Assembly (NCBI RefSeq): GCF_027580225.2
Contig: NC_073348.2
Coordinates: 24,858,001 to 24,922,000, forward strand
Length of the DNA: 64,000 nt
From: Misgurnus anguillicaudatus
Lineage: Eukaryota > Chordata > Actinopteri > Cypriniformes > Cobitidae
Direction of reading: 5' to 3'
Position 1 is the first letter of the stretch; each line of letters opens with the position of its first letter. Positions 34,931-47,592 of the stretch are shown here, piece by piece. Under the pieces are notes generated by a model that was given only the letters and a program-made list of their open reading frames with translations, did not search any database and was not told where the DNA came from. The translations under genes and the position numbers were made by a program.

Positions 34931-37900
34931 TCAAAGAGATGTCAGATCCTGTACATCCAGAAGCAAAGCGTCTTGCTTCGTCCGAAGGTGGTCCCTTACG
35001 ACGAGATGTTTCACCAATTCCGAGCTCAAATCTAAAACCGCAAAGGAGTAAAATAAATGCTAGTCATTTAAAAAAAAAACATCCACGATAGAAAATGTGA
35101 ACCCTAATTACAGTTACAATTTCCACTGATTAAAATGACAACTTTAAGGTGGCAAAAAAATCAAAAACACAATTGGGAATGGTGTTTTTGATTGCACATG
35201 TTGCTGTTGATTACATACCATGAATGTCTTCATTCAAAGAGGTCCTGAGTGCATTTAGCTGTAGTGATGAGCATGTCTGAAGATCACTAAGGCTAAGGAT
35301 TTTCCTTCTTATGCTCACGTTATTGTGGGTTTCTTCCTAAACAGAGCAAAATTGTAAAATCAGCACTTTGGATTACTCAACAATGCTGGGAGCATTGCCT
35401 TAGCAGCGCAAAGGTCATGGGTTCGATCCCAAGGGAGCCATGCTTTAAAACATCTCACCTCTTTGTCTTTCTGTTCAGCCCATAGTTTGTCTCTGAGAGC
35501 CATGAGCGCAATTTTCACTTCCTGTTTAAGCCCTGGGGAGCAACTCCTCCGTACATCTGCCTCACATGAGCTCTGATGATGTAAAACAAGTAAAACCACA
35601 TTAATAAACCTGATATACACTGATATATATAAGGTACTACACAATTCTACTGTATACAAAACATGTTTGGCAGTATTGTACCTTTAACATTTCACATAGA
35701 GGTAATGAAAGAAATGACATTTAACTTAATGGTTCTTTGGGGAACCAAAAAAAAAAGGTTCTTCTATAACATCACATGAAGATTTACCTTTTAGTAGCAC
35801 GTTTATTTTTAAAAGCGTACAACTCAAACATCGAAATACACAAATACCTCTTTGCTAGATGCCCCTTCCTCATCCTCTTCTTCGCTTTCACTGTTATTGA
35901 TGAAGCAAAGCTGTAGATTTTTAGGACTATTAAACCTGCATGATGGAAATACATTATGCACAGCTGAATGGAAGCTTCAGGACACATTCTGCAAACATTA
36001 TGACCGTGTGTGTGAAATACCGTGACGTTATGACAGGGACGCGGCAGGGAGTGTAGTCCTCCTCGTATGGCCACGGCTCCCTGTGCAGTGAATGGTGCTT
36101 TGATTCGGTCCAGGATCCAAGTATTCTGCCTCGCTCGGCTAAACCCAGACACTAAAACAACAGGAGTTATTTACTGTAGTTCGACATTATAGAGCCATTG
36201 TAGATGTTGTAGAATTTGTCCTTTTTTCAAATCTTTGGGGCCAATGTAATGGTTTAGTTTTAAATGACAAACACCTTATAGTGTATAATATATATTTATT
36301 TACGTTCAAAAAGGTCACTTATTTAGTTTTTTCTTCACGTTTTAAAGTATTGGTGAGCACATTAAAGGTGCAATGTGTAATTTTTAGAAGGATCTTTTGA
36401 CAGAAATGCAAAATAATATACAAAACTATATTATCAGGGGTGTATAATGACCTTTCATAATGAACCGTTATGTTTTTATTATCTTAGAATGAGACGTTTT
36501 TATCTACATACACAGAGGGTCCCCTTACATGGAAGTCACCATTTTTCTATAAGCCGCCATGTTTCTATAGAAGCCCTTAACGGACAAACTTTTTTACTAA
36601 GTTGTCTCCATCAATTACATGTTTTTCCGTGGCGGCTACCATAGCTTCTCATTCCTTTCCAAAGCGGGGTTGAGAAGTGGACTGAGCCGTTGGTTGTAAT
36701 TCACAACCTCACCACTAGATGCCGCTAAAATTTACACACTGCACCTTTAAACTATGGAATAACACATAAGATATTTGATCATCTTCAGTGTAGTTACCCT
36801 TTAATTTGCAAAAATGTTTTATTAAGCAGCTTTTTGAGGTCTCACCCTGAGAAGATTTTTTTTTATATTTTTGAGAAGTTCACATCTATTTTGGACTTTT
36901 AGGGATGGTCCTGGTCCCAGACTGAAATGCTTGTTTGAGCTGTTTAAATTGAAAAACATCTTGCATATCTTAAAATATATCAGTACCATTGTTCTGTCTC
37001 AAGATGCACACCAAGGTATGTTTGTAAAAACTACTTAAGGGGCGGTTTCCCGGACAGGGCTTATCCTAGTCCAAGACTAAAATGCATGTTTGAGCTACTT
37101 TAATTTTAAAACACATTGTACTGACATATTTTAACATATATCAGTGCCATTGTTTTGTCTCAAGATGTTCAGCAGTATTGCTTTTTGTAAGGTTTGTTTG
37201 TAAAAACTTCTTAAATGTCCTAATATAACCAAGGCCTATCCTGGACTAATCTAGACCCTGTCTGGGAAACCGCCCTTAAGGGGTGGTTTCCCAGACAGGG
37301 ATTAGCTTAGACCAAGACTAGGCCTTAGTTTAATTAGGAAATATAATAGTTTTAACAAACATGCCTTACTAAAAACATTACTTGTGTGCATTTTAAGGCA
37401 AAATAAAGGGTATTAATGTATTTTAAAATATGTCAGTACAAGTTGTTTTTAGTTTGGACAGCTCTTACATTTATTTTAGTCTAGGATTAGTCTAATCCTT
37501 GTCAGGGGCGGTTTCCCGGACAGGGATTACACTAGTCCTAGATTTAAACACTTTAAAGAGCTGTCCAAACTGAAAACAACTTGCACTTACATATATTAAA
37601 CTACATCAGTGTCCTTTGTTTTACCTCAAAATACACACAGGTAATGTTTTTAGTAAGGCATGTTTGTAAAAACTAGTTGTATTTCCTAATTAAACTAAGG
37701 CCTAGTCCTGGATTAAGCTAATCCTGGTCCGGGAAACCGCCCCTAAATGTCTTAGATTAATCCAAGACTAGGCTTAGTTATAGACAAGGCTTAGCTAAAG
37801 CCAGGACTAGGCTTTAGTTAAAAGACGTTTAAGCATCTTTTATAAACGTGCTTGGCGCCTTTAATCCTGGATTAATCTAAACCTGTCAGGGAAACCACCC

Positions 37901-38988
37901 CTACATGTTTGCCAACGAAACTAGACTAGAGAAGTCTAGACTTTTAAGGTAGGTTCTATTCAAATAAGGTTTGCAGAACATATTAGGATATTGACTGAAT
38001 CTTTGAGGCTTTTACCTTTAATCAGAAAGATCATTGAAGAGTTTTTTTAAAAGTGAATTTTTTTTGCATGTACTTAGAGGGTTTTGCAGTGAAAGACCGT
38101 CAAATCTGTTAAATACCAATTAAATAATTCCAATGACTAAAGTGACAAATTTTGAAAATAAGGCATTAAAATGACTGATTGATAACCTTTTTATTGACAT
38201 TAAAGTGAAATGAATCTAAACTTAAGCGCCTGAACATGTCAGACACACTTAAAAGAGTTTTGAATCTAAGCTCTTTATATTATACATATAGTGGACAGTT
38301 TAACGGACAGGGCTTATCTTATCCCAGACAAAAATGCATGTTTAAGGTGCATTATTTTGAAAATATGTTGCATTGACATTTCCTAACATATATTAGTGCC
38401 TACTTAAATATCCTTATATAACTGAGACCTAGTCCTAGGTTAATCTAAAGAGTCTGTGAGGTGCCCACCAAATCAAATTCTATTAATAGTCTCAATTTAT
38501 TTTTTACATTTTTTTTATATTAGCCTGGCTTGGTTTACGTAAGTTAACATTTTTAACAATACTAAAACATATCACCAAGTAAAATAAAATAAAATCAACA
38601 AGCAAAACAAAAAAGTTATATATCAAGACTATATCAAGAATTAGCCCTCCAGATTGTTTTATCCATTGTGGTAGCCCTTGCTCACAAAAAGGTTGGACAC
38701 CCATAATCTAAACCCTGTCTGGGAAACTGTCCCATTGACTATATATGCTGTTTTCAACACTATCATTCGCATTCCGATACAATATTTTTACAATATACAT
38801 ACTTCAGCTTTTTTCTTTCTCTCCTCTTCCCTCTTTTCTAGCTCTGCAATCCGCAAACTCAAATCCTCCCACTGCATGATGGGAAGCTCGTGGTCATCCT
38901 CACTGTGCTGTTTGGTCTCCTGGTCACAGGGTAAGGGGTCATTTGTGGTCCTCTCATTCTGTCTGTTACTATCTGGATCCTCCTCCAT
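34931..38988 (-). CDS. SCHIP1-like coiled-coil protein (schwannomin-interacting protein family)
   Basis: Six exons on the minus strand (38803-38988, 36021-36151, 35848-35935, 35459-35572, 35219-35336, 34931-35031) join in phase to 245 residues. Matches to human SCHIP1 run in order: MQWEDLSLRIAELEKREEE (about 38-56), NLQLCFINNSESEEED, LKQEVKIALMALRDKL, then the C-terminal coil LQLNALRTSLNEDI followed by SSELVKHLVVRDHLRTKQDA and DVQDLT. SCHIP1 binds merlin (NF2) and ankyrin-linked partners and acts in cortical and axonal scaffolds. This protein ends right after DVQDLTSL, without the roughly 15-20 residues that follow DIEDLTR in human SCHIP1. The start MEEDPDSN is the first usable ATG in the exon; a probable 5' UTR exon ends at about 39512. 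It is a diverged paralogue; exact orthology is unknown. Confidence 0.85.
35375..35450 (-). repeat. tRNA-derived SINE fragment
   Basis: TTAGCAGCGCAAAGGTCATG followed by GGTTCGATCCC is a tRNA-like B-box region. It lies in a SCHIP1-like intron and stops close to the splice donor of exon 4 (35459). It is a fragment, not a tRNA gene. Confidence 0.55.
36363..36750. mobile_element. TTAAAGGTGCA fold-back MITE (intact copy)
   Basis: The ends TTAAAGGTGCAATGTGTAA and TTTACACACTGCACCTTTAA are inverted copies. It shows the empty site of the nested insertion found in the related copy at 53017-53690. Confidence 0.85.
36895..37905. mobile_element. Cluster of GGGCGGTTTCCCGGACAGGG fold-back elements
   Basis: At least four copies lie side by side in SCHIP1-like intron 1. 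Each starts with a variant of GGCGGTTTCCCGGACAGGG and ends with a complement such as CCGGGAAACCGCCCC; boundaries fall near 37037, 37278, 37504 and 37744. Shared inner text includes AGGCCTTAGTT and GTCTCAAGATG. More pieces lie at 38290-38460 and 38700-38735. Confidence 0.8.
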
Positions 38989-41112
38989 CCGTTGGAGAGA
39001 GATGATACTGTAGCACAGACGCATGCATTTTAATTTACAAAAGATAAACTGATAGAGACAACGTGATCAAGTTGAAGATCTTCCAAAACACTGAACAAAG
39101 ATTGCTCTGAAAAATAAGATTATGAAAGACTCTCCAACTCCATGACATTCAAATCCCCACTTTTGGAGAAAACAACTCAGTTGCACAATCACACCTAAGT
39201 GGCTTCTATTTACATGAAAAAATACTATATGATATATACTATATTTAATAGCGTGGTTCACAAACACTATTATGTCAGAATTTACTACAGTTTACTATAA
39301 TAAATAACCTACTTTAGTATTTTTCCATGTTGGTAGACTGTTTGCTTCTTGCATCTTTTTATACATCTAATGCACTCAATATGTTTTAAACTTAAATCTT
39401 CCACTTTATACTTATTTTTTTAGAAGTAAACAGTTATTTTGTATCACGATATGTGACTCGCACTTCCTGTCGTTTTCTTTTTAAATTATATGACAAACGA
39501 GTCTTACTCACCATTTACCGGTAAACCGACGTTGACATCGCGACTCGTCGGGCACGATCATAAACTTTAATGCATTCAGAAATTCACGCTGTTTTATGGA
39601 TTATTTTTTCATTATTTCAATCCTTCCTCTGTCGGAGAGGAAACACCCCTTTGGCTGTCCCTTTCCCCCCGCCCTCCGTGTGTTTCTTCTCCGTTGTGTT
39701 TTCCTTGAACAGCCGCTTTAAGTTTGATCGACTGTGGCGACTTCGATATCGATCGACGTCTGAACTTTCACAGTTAGTTGTGTTAAAAGTGTGAATGATG
39801 AGTAAATCTTTTGTATGGTTTGACAGTGACTGTGTGGAAAGGGTAGATAAAGCTGTTTTGGGAAGGGTTGAGAAAGTTGGTGTCCGATTTCACATGCAGG
39901 GAGATGACTGGGAGCAGATGGGAGAAGTCTGTGGGAATGTGTCGTGTTATTCACACTGCTGATGAAGGCTATGACGCAATCCTCCAATAATGTTAAAAAT
40001 CTCCTGAAAGCGTAACATAAACTTATCGCATATTTACATCGACACTAGTTTGCAAAGTGTGAGAAAAATATTTATAAACAACTGGGCTCACTTTAATGTT
40101 TTTTTCCCTGGTAAAAAATACGATAGAGGCATATACATTATTTTAGTTTTGCATTTTATTTGTATATTAGTTTATTATATTACAATATTTTTTTAAAAAA
40201 TTAAATAATTTATACCTATGTTTTTAAGTAAAAAAATAAAAGACAAAATGATTTTTTTTATATTAAAAATATTAATATTTATTAAAATAGTTTTCATGTT
40301 TATGTCAATAATCAAATTCCTGTAGCTCAGTTAGTAGAGCATCATGTTAGTTAGCAACACAAAAGTCACGTGTTTGATCCAGGTTTGATCACAGGAAGTA
40401 CACTAATAAATGTCTAGCTTTGGATAAAAGCATCTGCCAAATCGATAAACTATTGTACTGTTTGAAATAAAATAAAATTTCCTCAGTGGTCTTGAACTTT
40501 TAAAACACACTGTATATTTTAATGTTTATAATTAAATTTAGTGTGTATATATATAAATTAATTCAAAGTAAATTCTAAATTTTAATATTACACTAAAAAC
40601 AAGACTTCCTTCCTTGAAAAAGTACACCCTTTTATGAGGTGCACACCTTAAAAAATGGATATGGTGTAAATCTCATGAATGTATCCTTAAAGGGTACATA
40701 TCATGAAAATCAGACATTTTCCATGTTTAAGTGCTATAATTGGGTTCACAGTGCTTCTATCAACCTAGAAAATGTGAAAAAGATCAACCTAGTAACTTAG
40801 TTTTGGTAAACCATTCTCTGCAAGCATGTGAACAAATAGGTCACTGAAATTTGGCACCCCCTGTGATGTCAGAAGGGGAAAATACCACCCCTTAATCTGC
40901 ACTACCCAACCACGGCACTGCCATTTAGTGCAGAGATCAGCTCAGTTGCATTTTAAAGGACACACCCAAAATGGCAAATTTTTGCTCACACCTACAAAGT
41001 GGCAATTTTAATATGCTATAATAAATTATCTATATAATATTTTGAGCTAGAACTTCACATATGTACTATAAGGGGACACCACATCTTAAAAAATCCTTGT
41101 GAAATGTCCCCT
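38989..41112. other. SCHIP1-like 5' region and FMO 3' flank
   Basis: The SCHIP1-like promoter probably lies near 39513-39720, behind a probable non-coding first exon. No other gene is seen. Further on there is a tRNA-derived SINE at 40315-40450 and a TTAAAGGGTACAT repeat at 40688-41116. Confidence 0.5.
40315..40450 (+). repeat. tRNA-derived SINE
   Basis: CTGTAGCTCAGTTAGTAGAGC is an A-box-like start. The tail TTGGATAAAAGCATCTGCCAA is typical of a fish tRNA-SINE family. A related tail appears at about 46285-46330 in the opposite orientation. Confidence 0.75.
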
Positions 41113-41116
41113 TTAA
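40688..41116. mobile_element. TTAAAGGGGACAT repeat, copy 1 (overlaps the FMO stop codon)
   Basis: It starts TTAAAGGGTACATATCATG and ends TGTCCCCTTTAA. Shared inner motifs (CCATGTTTAAGTGCTATAAT, ACCATTCTCTGCAAGCATGTG) occur in copies at 45169-45676 (same orientation) and 46608-47138 (opposite). Its right terminus at 41111-41116 overlaps the last codon of FMO. Confidence 0.8.
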
Positions 41117-44100
41117 ACATCATCGGCCTGATCTGATGGATGTTCCACGAGCTCCCACTGTGTGGCATCAATGAGCCTGTAGTTCATCTGTTTGTATCTT
41201 TGTGGGTGTTTTCGCCTCTGTTTGGCCACCTCTTCATACAGGCTCTGAATGACTGGCTGTGGTGGTTCGAATCGGCCCGTCCTGGCCAGGTCCAGGTAAT
41301 AACCCCACTGGTCAGAGTCCATACGGAGCAGGTGCTTCACCTGTACACCTTTCTCTTGTTTTCTGTGCATCTCTTCCTGTGTTATCTTCTCCATCTCCTT
41401 CTGGGTGGGCAGCTTCACGGACCCTTCAAGAATGGCAAGAGCGAACTGAACCTGTGGATGAAAATGTTAGAATGCATTAGTCCATTAGTAAAACTGCATT
41501 AGTTTTTTAGAATGCAGAGTCCATTTTCGAAACGTATGTTTAGTTTAACTGAGATGCTCTATGCTTACCTGACAATGGAAGTGTACAAAAGGACAAATAA
41601 TTTTGCAAATGCCGATGAAAAAAATTGAAGGGAAGGCAGGGGGCAACAAGAACTTGTAGAGTGGAGTCATAACATGGTCCTGTATCTCTAGGCCCAGTTC
41701 TGATGGACAAAGGAAGGGGAAGTTAAAATTGTATCCTGTACAGAGCAGAAGAACATCGGCCTGTGTCACTGATCCATCCTGGAAGTGTAAAGATCCATCC
41801 TCTGAGACCTCAACAACAGGTGTAGTTTGCTGGATAGCCAGATGCAGAGGTAATGCCAGAGATGGTTTGTTATGACTTAGAATGACCTAGAATTTAAAGA
41901 CACAGTTAACCTATTAACCACCTAAATTGTTGAAAAAATACAGGATGTTTTTGAACATAGATCTACACGCACAATAACTTATACAAGAATTTGACATTGA
42001 ATGTTCTCCACACAATAGAATTGAATGAAGGCAGACATACACTCACCTAAAGAATTATTAGGAACACCTGTTCAATTTCTTATGATTAATGCAATTATCT
42101 AATCATCTAATGGTCAAGACAATCTCCTGAACTCCAAAATGAATGTCAGAATGGGAAAGAAAGGTGATTTAAGCAATTTTGAGTGTGGCATGGTTGTTGG
42201 TGCCAGACGTGCAGGTCTGAGTATTTCATCTGCTCAGTTACTGGGATTTTCACGCACAACCATTTCTAGGGTTTACAAAGAATGGTGTGAAAAGGGAAAA
42301 ACATCCAGTATGCGGCTGTCTTGTGGGCGAAAATGCCTTGTTGATGCTAGAGGTCAGAGGAGAATGGGTCGACTGATTCAAGCTGTTAGAAGAGCAACTT
42401 TGACTGAAATAACCACTCGTTACATCCGAGGTATGCAGCAAAGCATTTGTGAAGCCACAACACACACAACCTTGAGGCGGATGGGCTACAACAGCAAAAG
42501 ACCCCATCGGGTACCACTCATCTCCACTACAAATAGGAAAAAGAGGCTACAATTTGCAAGAGCTCACCAAAATTGGACAGTTGAAGACTGAAAAAATGTT
42601 GCCTGGTCTGATGAGTCTCGATTTCTGTTGAGACATTCAGACGGTAGAGTCAGAATTTGTCGTAAAAAGAATAGAACATGGATCCATCGTGCCTTGTTAC
42701 CACTGTACAGGCTGGTGGTGGTGGTGTAATGGTGTGGGGGATGTTTTCTTGGCACACTTTAGGCCCCTTAGTGCCAATTGGGCATCGTTCAAATGTCACA
42801 GCCTACCTGAGCATTGTTTCTGACCACATCCATCCCTTTATGACCACCATGTACCCATCCTCTGATTGCTACTTCCAGCAGGATAATGCACCATGTCACA
42901 AAGCTTGAATAATTTCAAACTGGTTTCTTGAACATGAAAATGAGTTCACTGTACTAAATTGGCCCCCACAGTCACCAGATCTCAACCCAATAGAGCATCT
43001 TTGGGATGTGGTGGAATGGGGGCTTCTTGCCCTGGATGTGCATCCCACAAATCAACTGCAAGACGCTATCCAATCAATATGGGCCAACATTTCTAAAGTA
43101 TGCTTTCAGCACCTTGTTAAATCAATGCCACATAAAATTAAGGCAGTTCTGAAAGCGAAAAGGGGTCAAACACAGTATTAGTACGGTGTTCCTAATAATC
43201 CTTTATGTGAGTGTATGACCCCATCTGTGATATCCATGTTAAGGTCTCATAGTTTTGATTTTAAATCATTGATTTCACTTTAATTTTTAAACTTTAACAT
43301 GGCCTTACTCAATCAGTATTAAAGATAATAATAATAACAATAATAATTCATTATATTTATATATCGCTTTTCTCATCAATTGAAAGGGGCATTCTTCTCA
43401 ACCACCACCAAAATGTCAAGGTTATATTTTAAAATAATGTTCTTTACATTATGTAAGATGATTTTATGTATAAAACAGTGGCTTATTCTTTAAAAAATAG
43501 CAGCATGAAAAATCCTGTCCAACTTCTCCTTTTGTGGATGAAAGAAAACCATATGGTTTGGAACGAAATGAGACAGAGTAAATGAAGACAGAGCGACCCC
43601 GATTATTAACACCCACCTTTATCAAATGACTAAAAGAGAAGTAATTTTAAGGACCAGTAGCTAAGCCAATGAAACGAATACGTTGTATTTCGAAAAGAAT
43701 CTACACACACCTGAGCATTGACTTGGGCTAACTCAATGGAAATATCCACCCCAGAAGCTCCGGCCCCCAAGACCACAACTGACTTGTTAGCGAAGGGCTC
43801 TGGATACCGGTATGAGTGACTGTGAATCACTTTACCTGCGAAAACAGCGGGAGAAGGCAAAGCTAAATGTAGGAAGATGAGAGACAGAGAGATAAAAGGA
43901 GAGATGCTGGGGTGTAATGAGACTAATGGTTAGGGCTTTTAGGGTTATCCATTTGTAGCGATCAGAGAACATGTACCTTTAAAATGCTCTATTCCTGAAA
44001 TGTAGGGCAGGTGGGGGTCGGAATAATGCCTGCAGAAAGAGGAAGGAAATATGAGTCAGCGGTGAGACGTTAAAGGGCTCCTGTGGTCTTCTGAATTCCC

Positions 44101-47100
44101 TTACGGAAATGCCACACGAATGCATAACATAATACCCATTCACATCGCCTTATCCTCCATTTGGAGAGATAAAAGCCACTGGCTGTGTTATGGGGTAAAT
44201 GAACATGCCAGTATTTGAATAATGCCGTGCATTTAGAACATCAATGCCAAGCCGCAGTCAGAGATTAGATGCAGTTGTGTCCATTTCAGCACGCCTGGAA
44301 GATAAAAGGACTCTTTAGATGCCATTCCTCACCCGCTGCAGACAAACACGGAGTCGAACGTCTCAGCGTTCCGGTCCCCACATGCATCTAGCGAAATTAA
44401 CTTCCACGTCACAGCTCCCCCTGTTTCCGTCTCCATGGAGATGGGCTTCACCTTTTCCACCACGGTGTTGAACTGTGAGGGACAAAGCGGTCTGTCATAA
44501 GCAATAGTCTTGCTTCCGTTGCTGAGAAAATTACCAAGTAATACTGAGAATATTTCAAGATCTCTTTGTTGGGGCTTCTAAACACACTCGAAGGGTTCTT
44601 TGATTTTGTGTGGCGTCTGTGGTAATGCTGAAGCCTTTGTTGGTCGGTGTTCCTTACACCCCTGATAAAAGACACAAACTATAATGTCCTCGAAACCGTG
44701 TACAGCAACAAATATCTTTAAGCATTGTTACCTTATTTGACTAAACATCCAAGCAAACAATTTTGCATTTAAAAGACATCTAATCACAGCCCAGACATTT
44801 AGGTTGAAAAAAGGTTAAGTGTAGGCTGTCAGTGAAAATTTAATAGATGTCTAACCATATCAAACCCCCCCATAAAATAAATAAATAAATGAAACCAAAT
44901 GCCTTGTAATAACTGTTGACTTTGCTTACATGATGAAATATCATACATATCTCAAGTCATTTAGTCAAAAATGACATGTAACCAAATTCAAAGTTATTCT
45001 GGCTTAAAGTGGGTTACTCACAGCCAGACTATATCAGGTCTAAAGTTAACCTTGATGGTGAAATGGTGGCTATTGCTTGCTTGATGTAGCCCTGGAAGTG
45101 GATGTAGATGATTTAATAGTGCTAGACCTTTCAGTGAAAGTGCTTTTTAATCTCTTATTTGAACATGGTTAAAGGGGACATATCATGAAAATCTGACTTT
45201 TTCCATGTTTAAGTGCTATAATTGGGTCCCCGTTGCTTCTATCAACCTAGAAAATGTAAAAAAGATCAACCCATTAACTTAGTTTTGCTAAACCATTCTC
45301 TGCAAGCATGTGGAAAAATAGCTAATTGAAATTTGGCTCCCCTTGTGATGTCAGAAGGGGATAATACTGCCCCTTTATCCAACCACTGCACTGCCATTTA
45401 GTGCAGAGAGAGAGAGAGCGAGCGAGAAAACACAATTGAGTTTCAATTTCAACAAACCATCATTATTGTGATCACTGTTTGCATTTCATCAGCTAATTGA
45501 ATTTCATTTGTTTTGTACACCCATAACGGCACATTTTTGCTTACACTTACAAAGTGGCAATCTTAACATGCTATAATAAATTATCTATAAAGTATTTTGG
45601 GCTAAAACTTCACATACGTAGTCTGTGGAAACCCAAGTATTTATTTTACATCTTAAAAAAATTGTGCCCCTTAAAATAAAGTATTTGAACACAGAAAATG
45701 TAAACTTATATGGCCTTTAGGAGTAAATGTACCCAGGCTATAAATCTAATATAATTTTAAGGTTTACATTTCTTAGTGTAAAGAGTAAGAAATGTTTTTG
45801 GTCTTAATAAAATGTTTGGCCACAGAGTCAATACTAAACAGGTTTCTAATAGCGCTCTGGGGTTGACCTGGATTTGTTTACTCTGGATTTGTAAGTGGCT
45901 TTAATAAAGCTGAACGTATTGTGACTCCGTGTTTCTTATATTGACAGAATAATTTGCTCTACAGCAGAAGCGCAGCAGGGGGCTGATGACTGATTAGGCT
46001 TCATTACAGTCTTGTTTTGGTTGTTTACCATCTTATTTAAGGGTCAAAAACATGCCATTGAAAACAGCAGAGAAAAGGGAAAAAATCACAAGTGTGATCT
46101 CTTTAATTCTGTTCAATGATTTCTAGATAAAAATGAGCTTACATGGAAGAACTAAAATGTGAGACCTTTTAACTAAAGGGAACCGCACCTATAAATTGTT
46201 ACTATAACTGTCCGATAAAATTATAAATGTTAACTGTAAAATGTCTCACACAATGCCACTTTTGGTTAGAATCCCAAAGTTTACAATTACAACGCATTTG
46301 GCAGACGCTTTTATCCAAATCGACTTACAGTGCATACAAGGGTATACATTTAATTTTTAACCGGTTGTTGCCTTTACAATCCTTAGTGCAATAGTGTTCC
46401 TTTAGCTTTGTTGGTAAAATATGGTTGGCAGCACGTACGTCATGAGTTTGAGACCCAGGAAACACACATACTGAGAAAATGTATACCTTGTAAGACTTAC
46501 CACTGTAAATCAGTTTGGATATTGGTGTCTGCAAAACACCTAAATGTAAATCCAAAATTAGAGATTGCAACACGAAGAAAGCAAAACGAACTCTATTTGA
46601 TAAGCAATTAAAGGGGCCATGGCACAAGACTTTTTTAAGATGTCAAACAAATCTTTGGTGTCCCCAGAGAACATATATGAAGTTTTAGCTCAAAATACCA
46701 TATAGATAATTTATTATAACATGTTAAAATTGATACTTTGTTGGTGTGTGCAAAAATGTGCCGTTTTGGGCGTGTCCTTTAAAATGCAAATGAGCGGATG
46801 AAGTGCAAACACTGATCACAATGATGGTGCTTTGTTGCAATTGAAACTGAATTGTGCTGTGAATTATTTTTTTCTCTCTCTTTTTCTCTGCACTAAATGG
46901 CAGTGCCGTGATTGGATTGTGCAGACCAAGGGGGCGGTATTATTCTAATAAGAGCTCCTTATGACATCATAAAGAGGGCCAAATTTCAACGACCTATTTT
47001 TTATGTGCTTGTAGAGAATGGTTTACTAAAACCAAGTTAATCTTTTTCACATTTTCTAGATTAATAGAAGCACCTGCGACCCAACCACCGCACCTAAACG

Positions 47101-47592
47101 TGAAAAAAGTCTAATTTTTATGCCATGGCCCCTTTAAATGTTTCACTCTGTACAGATACCTTGATATGAGGAGCAATATCATGGGTCTGACAGTACTTTT
47201 CCAAATACTCCTGAACTGCTGTATGGTGCAAAAAAGAAGGCAGGTGATCATCAAATGGAAAATCAGGGAACATCATAACTTCCTTGGGCAAATTTGTTCT
47301 GAAAACAGAGGCAGAATTATAGAATTAATAACTAGGAGAAAGATTAAACCAAAAATAATGTCACACACTTTCTTTTTATTCTTTACCTGAGGCTCTTATA
47401 CATACTGCTATGGATGGGATATCCATTGTCTAAGGTTCCCACTCGATCCTCATAGAACCAGGTGCCACCCACGTGCCCACTCAATTCGTACACCACGGGT
47501 GGGTCAAAAATCTCAGACCGAGACAAGATGTGTCGAGCGGCACAGAGCCCTGCGGCCCCGGCCCCTATGACTGCTACACGAATCCTACCCAT
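41113..47592 (-). CDS. Flavin-containing monooxygenase (fish short-type FMO)
   Basis: Seven exons on the minus strand (47387-47592, 47160-47298, 44333-44472, 43977-44029, 43711-43835, 41569-41886, 41113-41451) give 439 residues. FMOs use FAD, NADPH and O2 to oxygenate nucleophilic N and S atoms in xenobiotics. Seen in order: FAD-binding VIGAGAAGLCAARH near the N-terminus, VGGTWFYEDRVG, FVCSGHYSDPHLP, the FMO signature FKGKVIHSHSY (FxGxxxHxxxY), NADPH-binding VVLGAGASGVDIS, and LLLCTGYNF. It is about 100 residues shorter than FMO1-5 and lacks their C-terminal membrane tail, like the senecionine-N-oxygenase-like fish group. The stop codon lies within the terminus of a repeat. Introns carry a Tc1-like element and two further copies of that repeat. 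Confidence 0.93.
42040..43213 (+). mobile_element. Tc1-like DD34E transposon, inactive, in FMO intron 5
   Basis: The inverted termini CACTCACCTAAAGAATTATT and AATAATCCTTTATGTGAGTG are flanked by TA. The transposase reads from 42139. An HTH half is followed by WSDESRF, YFQQDNAPCH and [11 protein letters not shown], so all three catalytic acids are present. Stops at about 42589 (after TVED) and 42906 (after CHKA), with a frame change near 42670, break the gene. Confidence 0.93.
45169..45676. mobile_element. TTAAAGGGGACAT repeat, copy 2
   Basis: Same orientation and left-end text as 40688-41116, and it contains a short GA/GC microsatellite near 45407. It lies in FMO intron 2. Confidence 0.8.
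46394..46560 (+). repeat. tRNA-derived SINE
   Basis: GTCATGAGTTTGAGACCCAGG is a B-box-like sequence. The tail TTTGGATATTGGTGTCTGCAA resembles the TTGGATAAAAGCRTCTGCCAA tail of the SINE at 40315. Just before it (46285-46330) lies an inverted tail, GCATTTGGCAGACGCTTTTA. Confidence 0.65.
46608..47138. mobile_element. TTAAAGGGGCCAT repeat, copy 3 (inverted)
   Basis: It starts ATTAAAGGGGCCATGGCAC and ends GCCATGGCCCCTTTAA. Its inner text is the complement of copies 1 and 2. It ends about 20 bp before the splice donor of FMO exon 2. Confidence 0.8.

Noticed and set aside
34789..35091. Plus-strand open frame of 100 codons
   Set aside because: It is the antisense shadow of the last SCHIP1-like exon, which joins in phase with five others on the minus strand.
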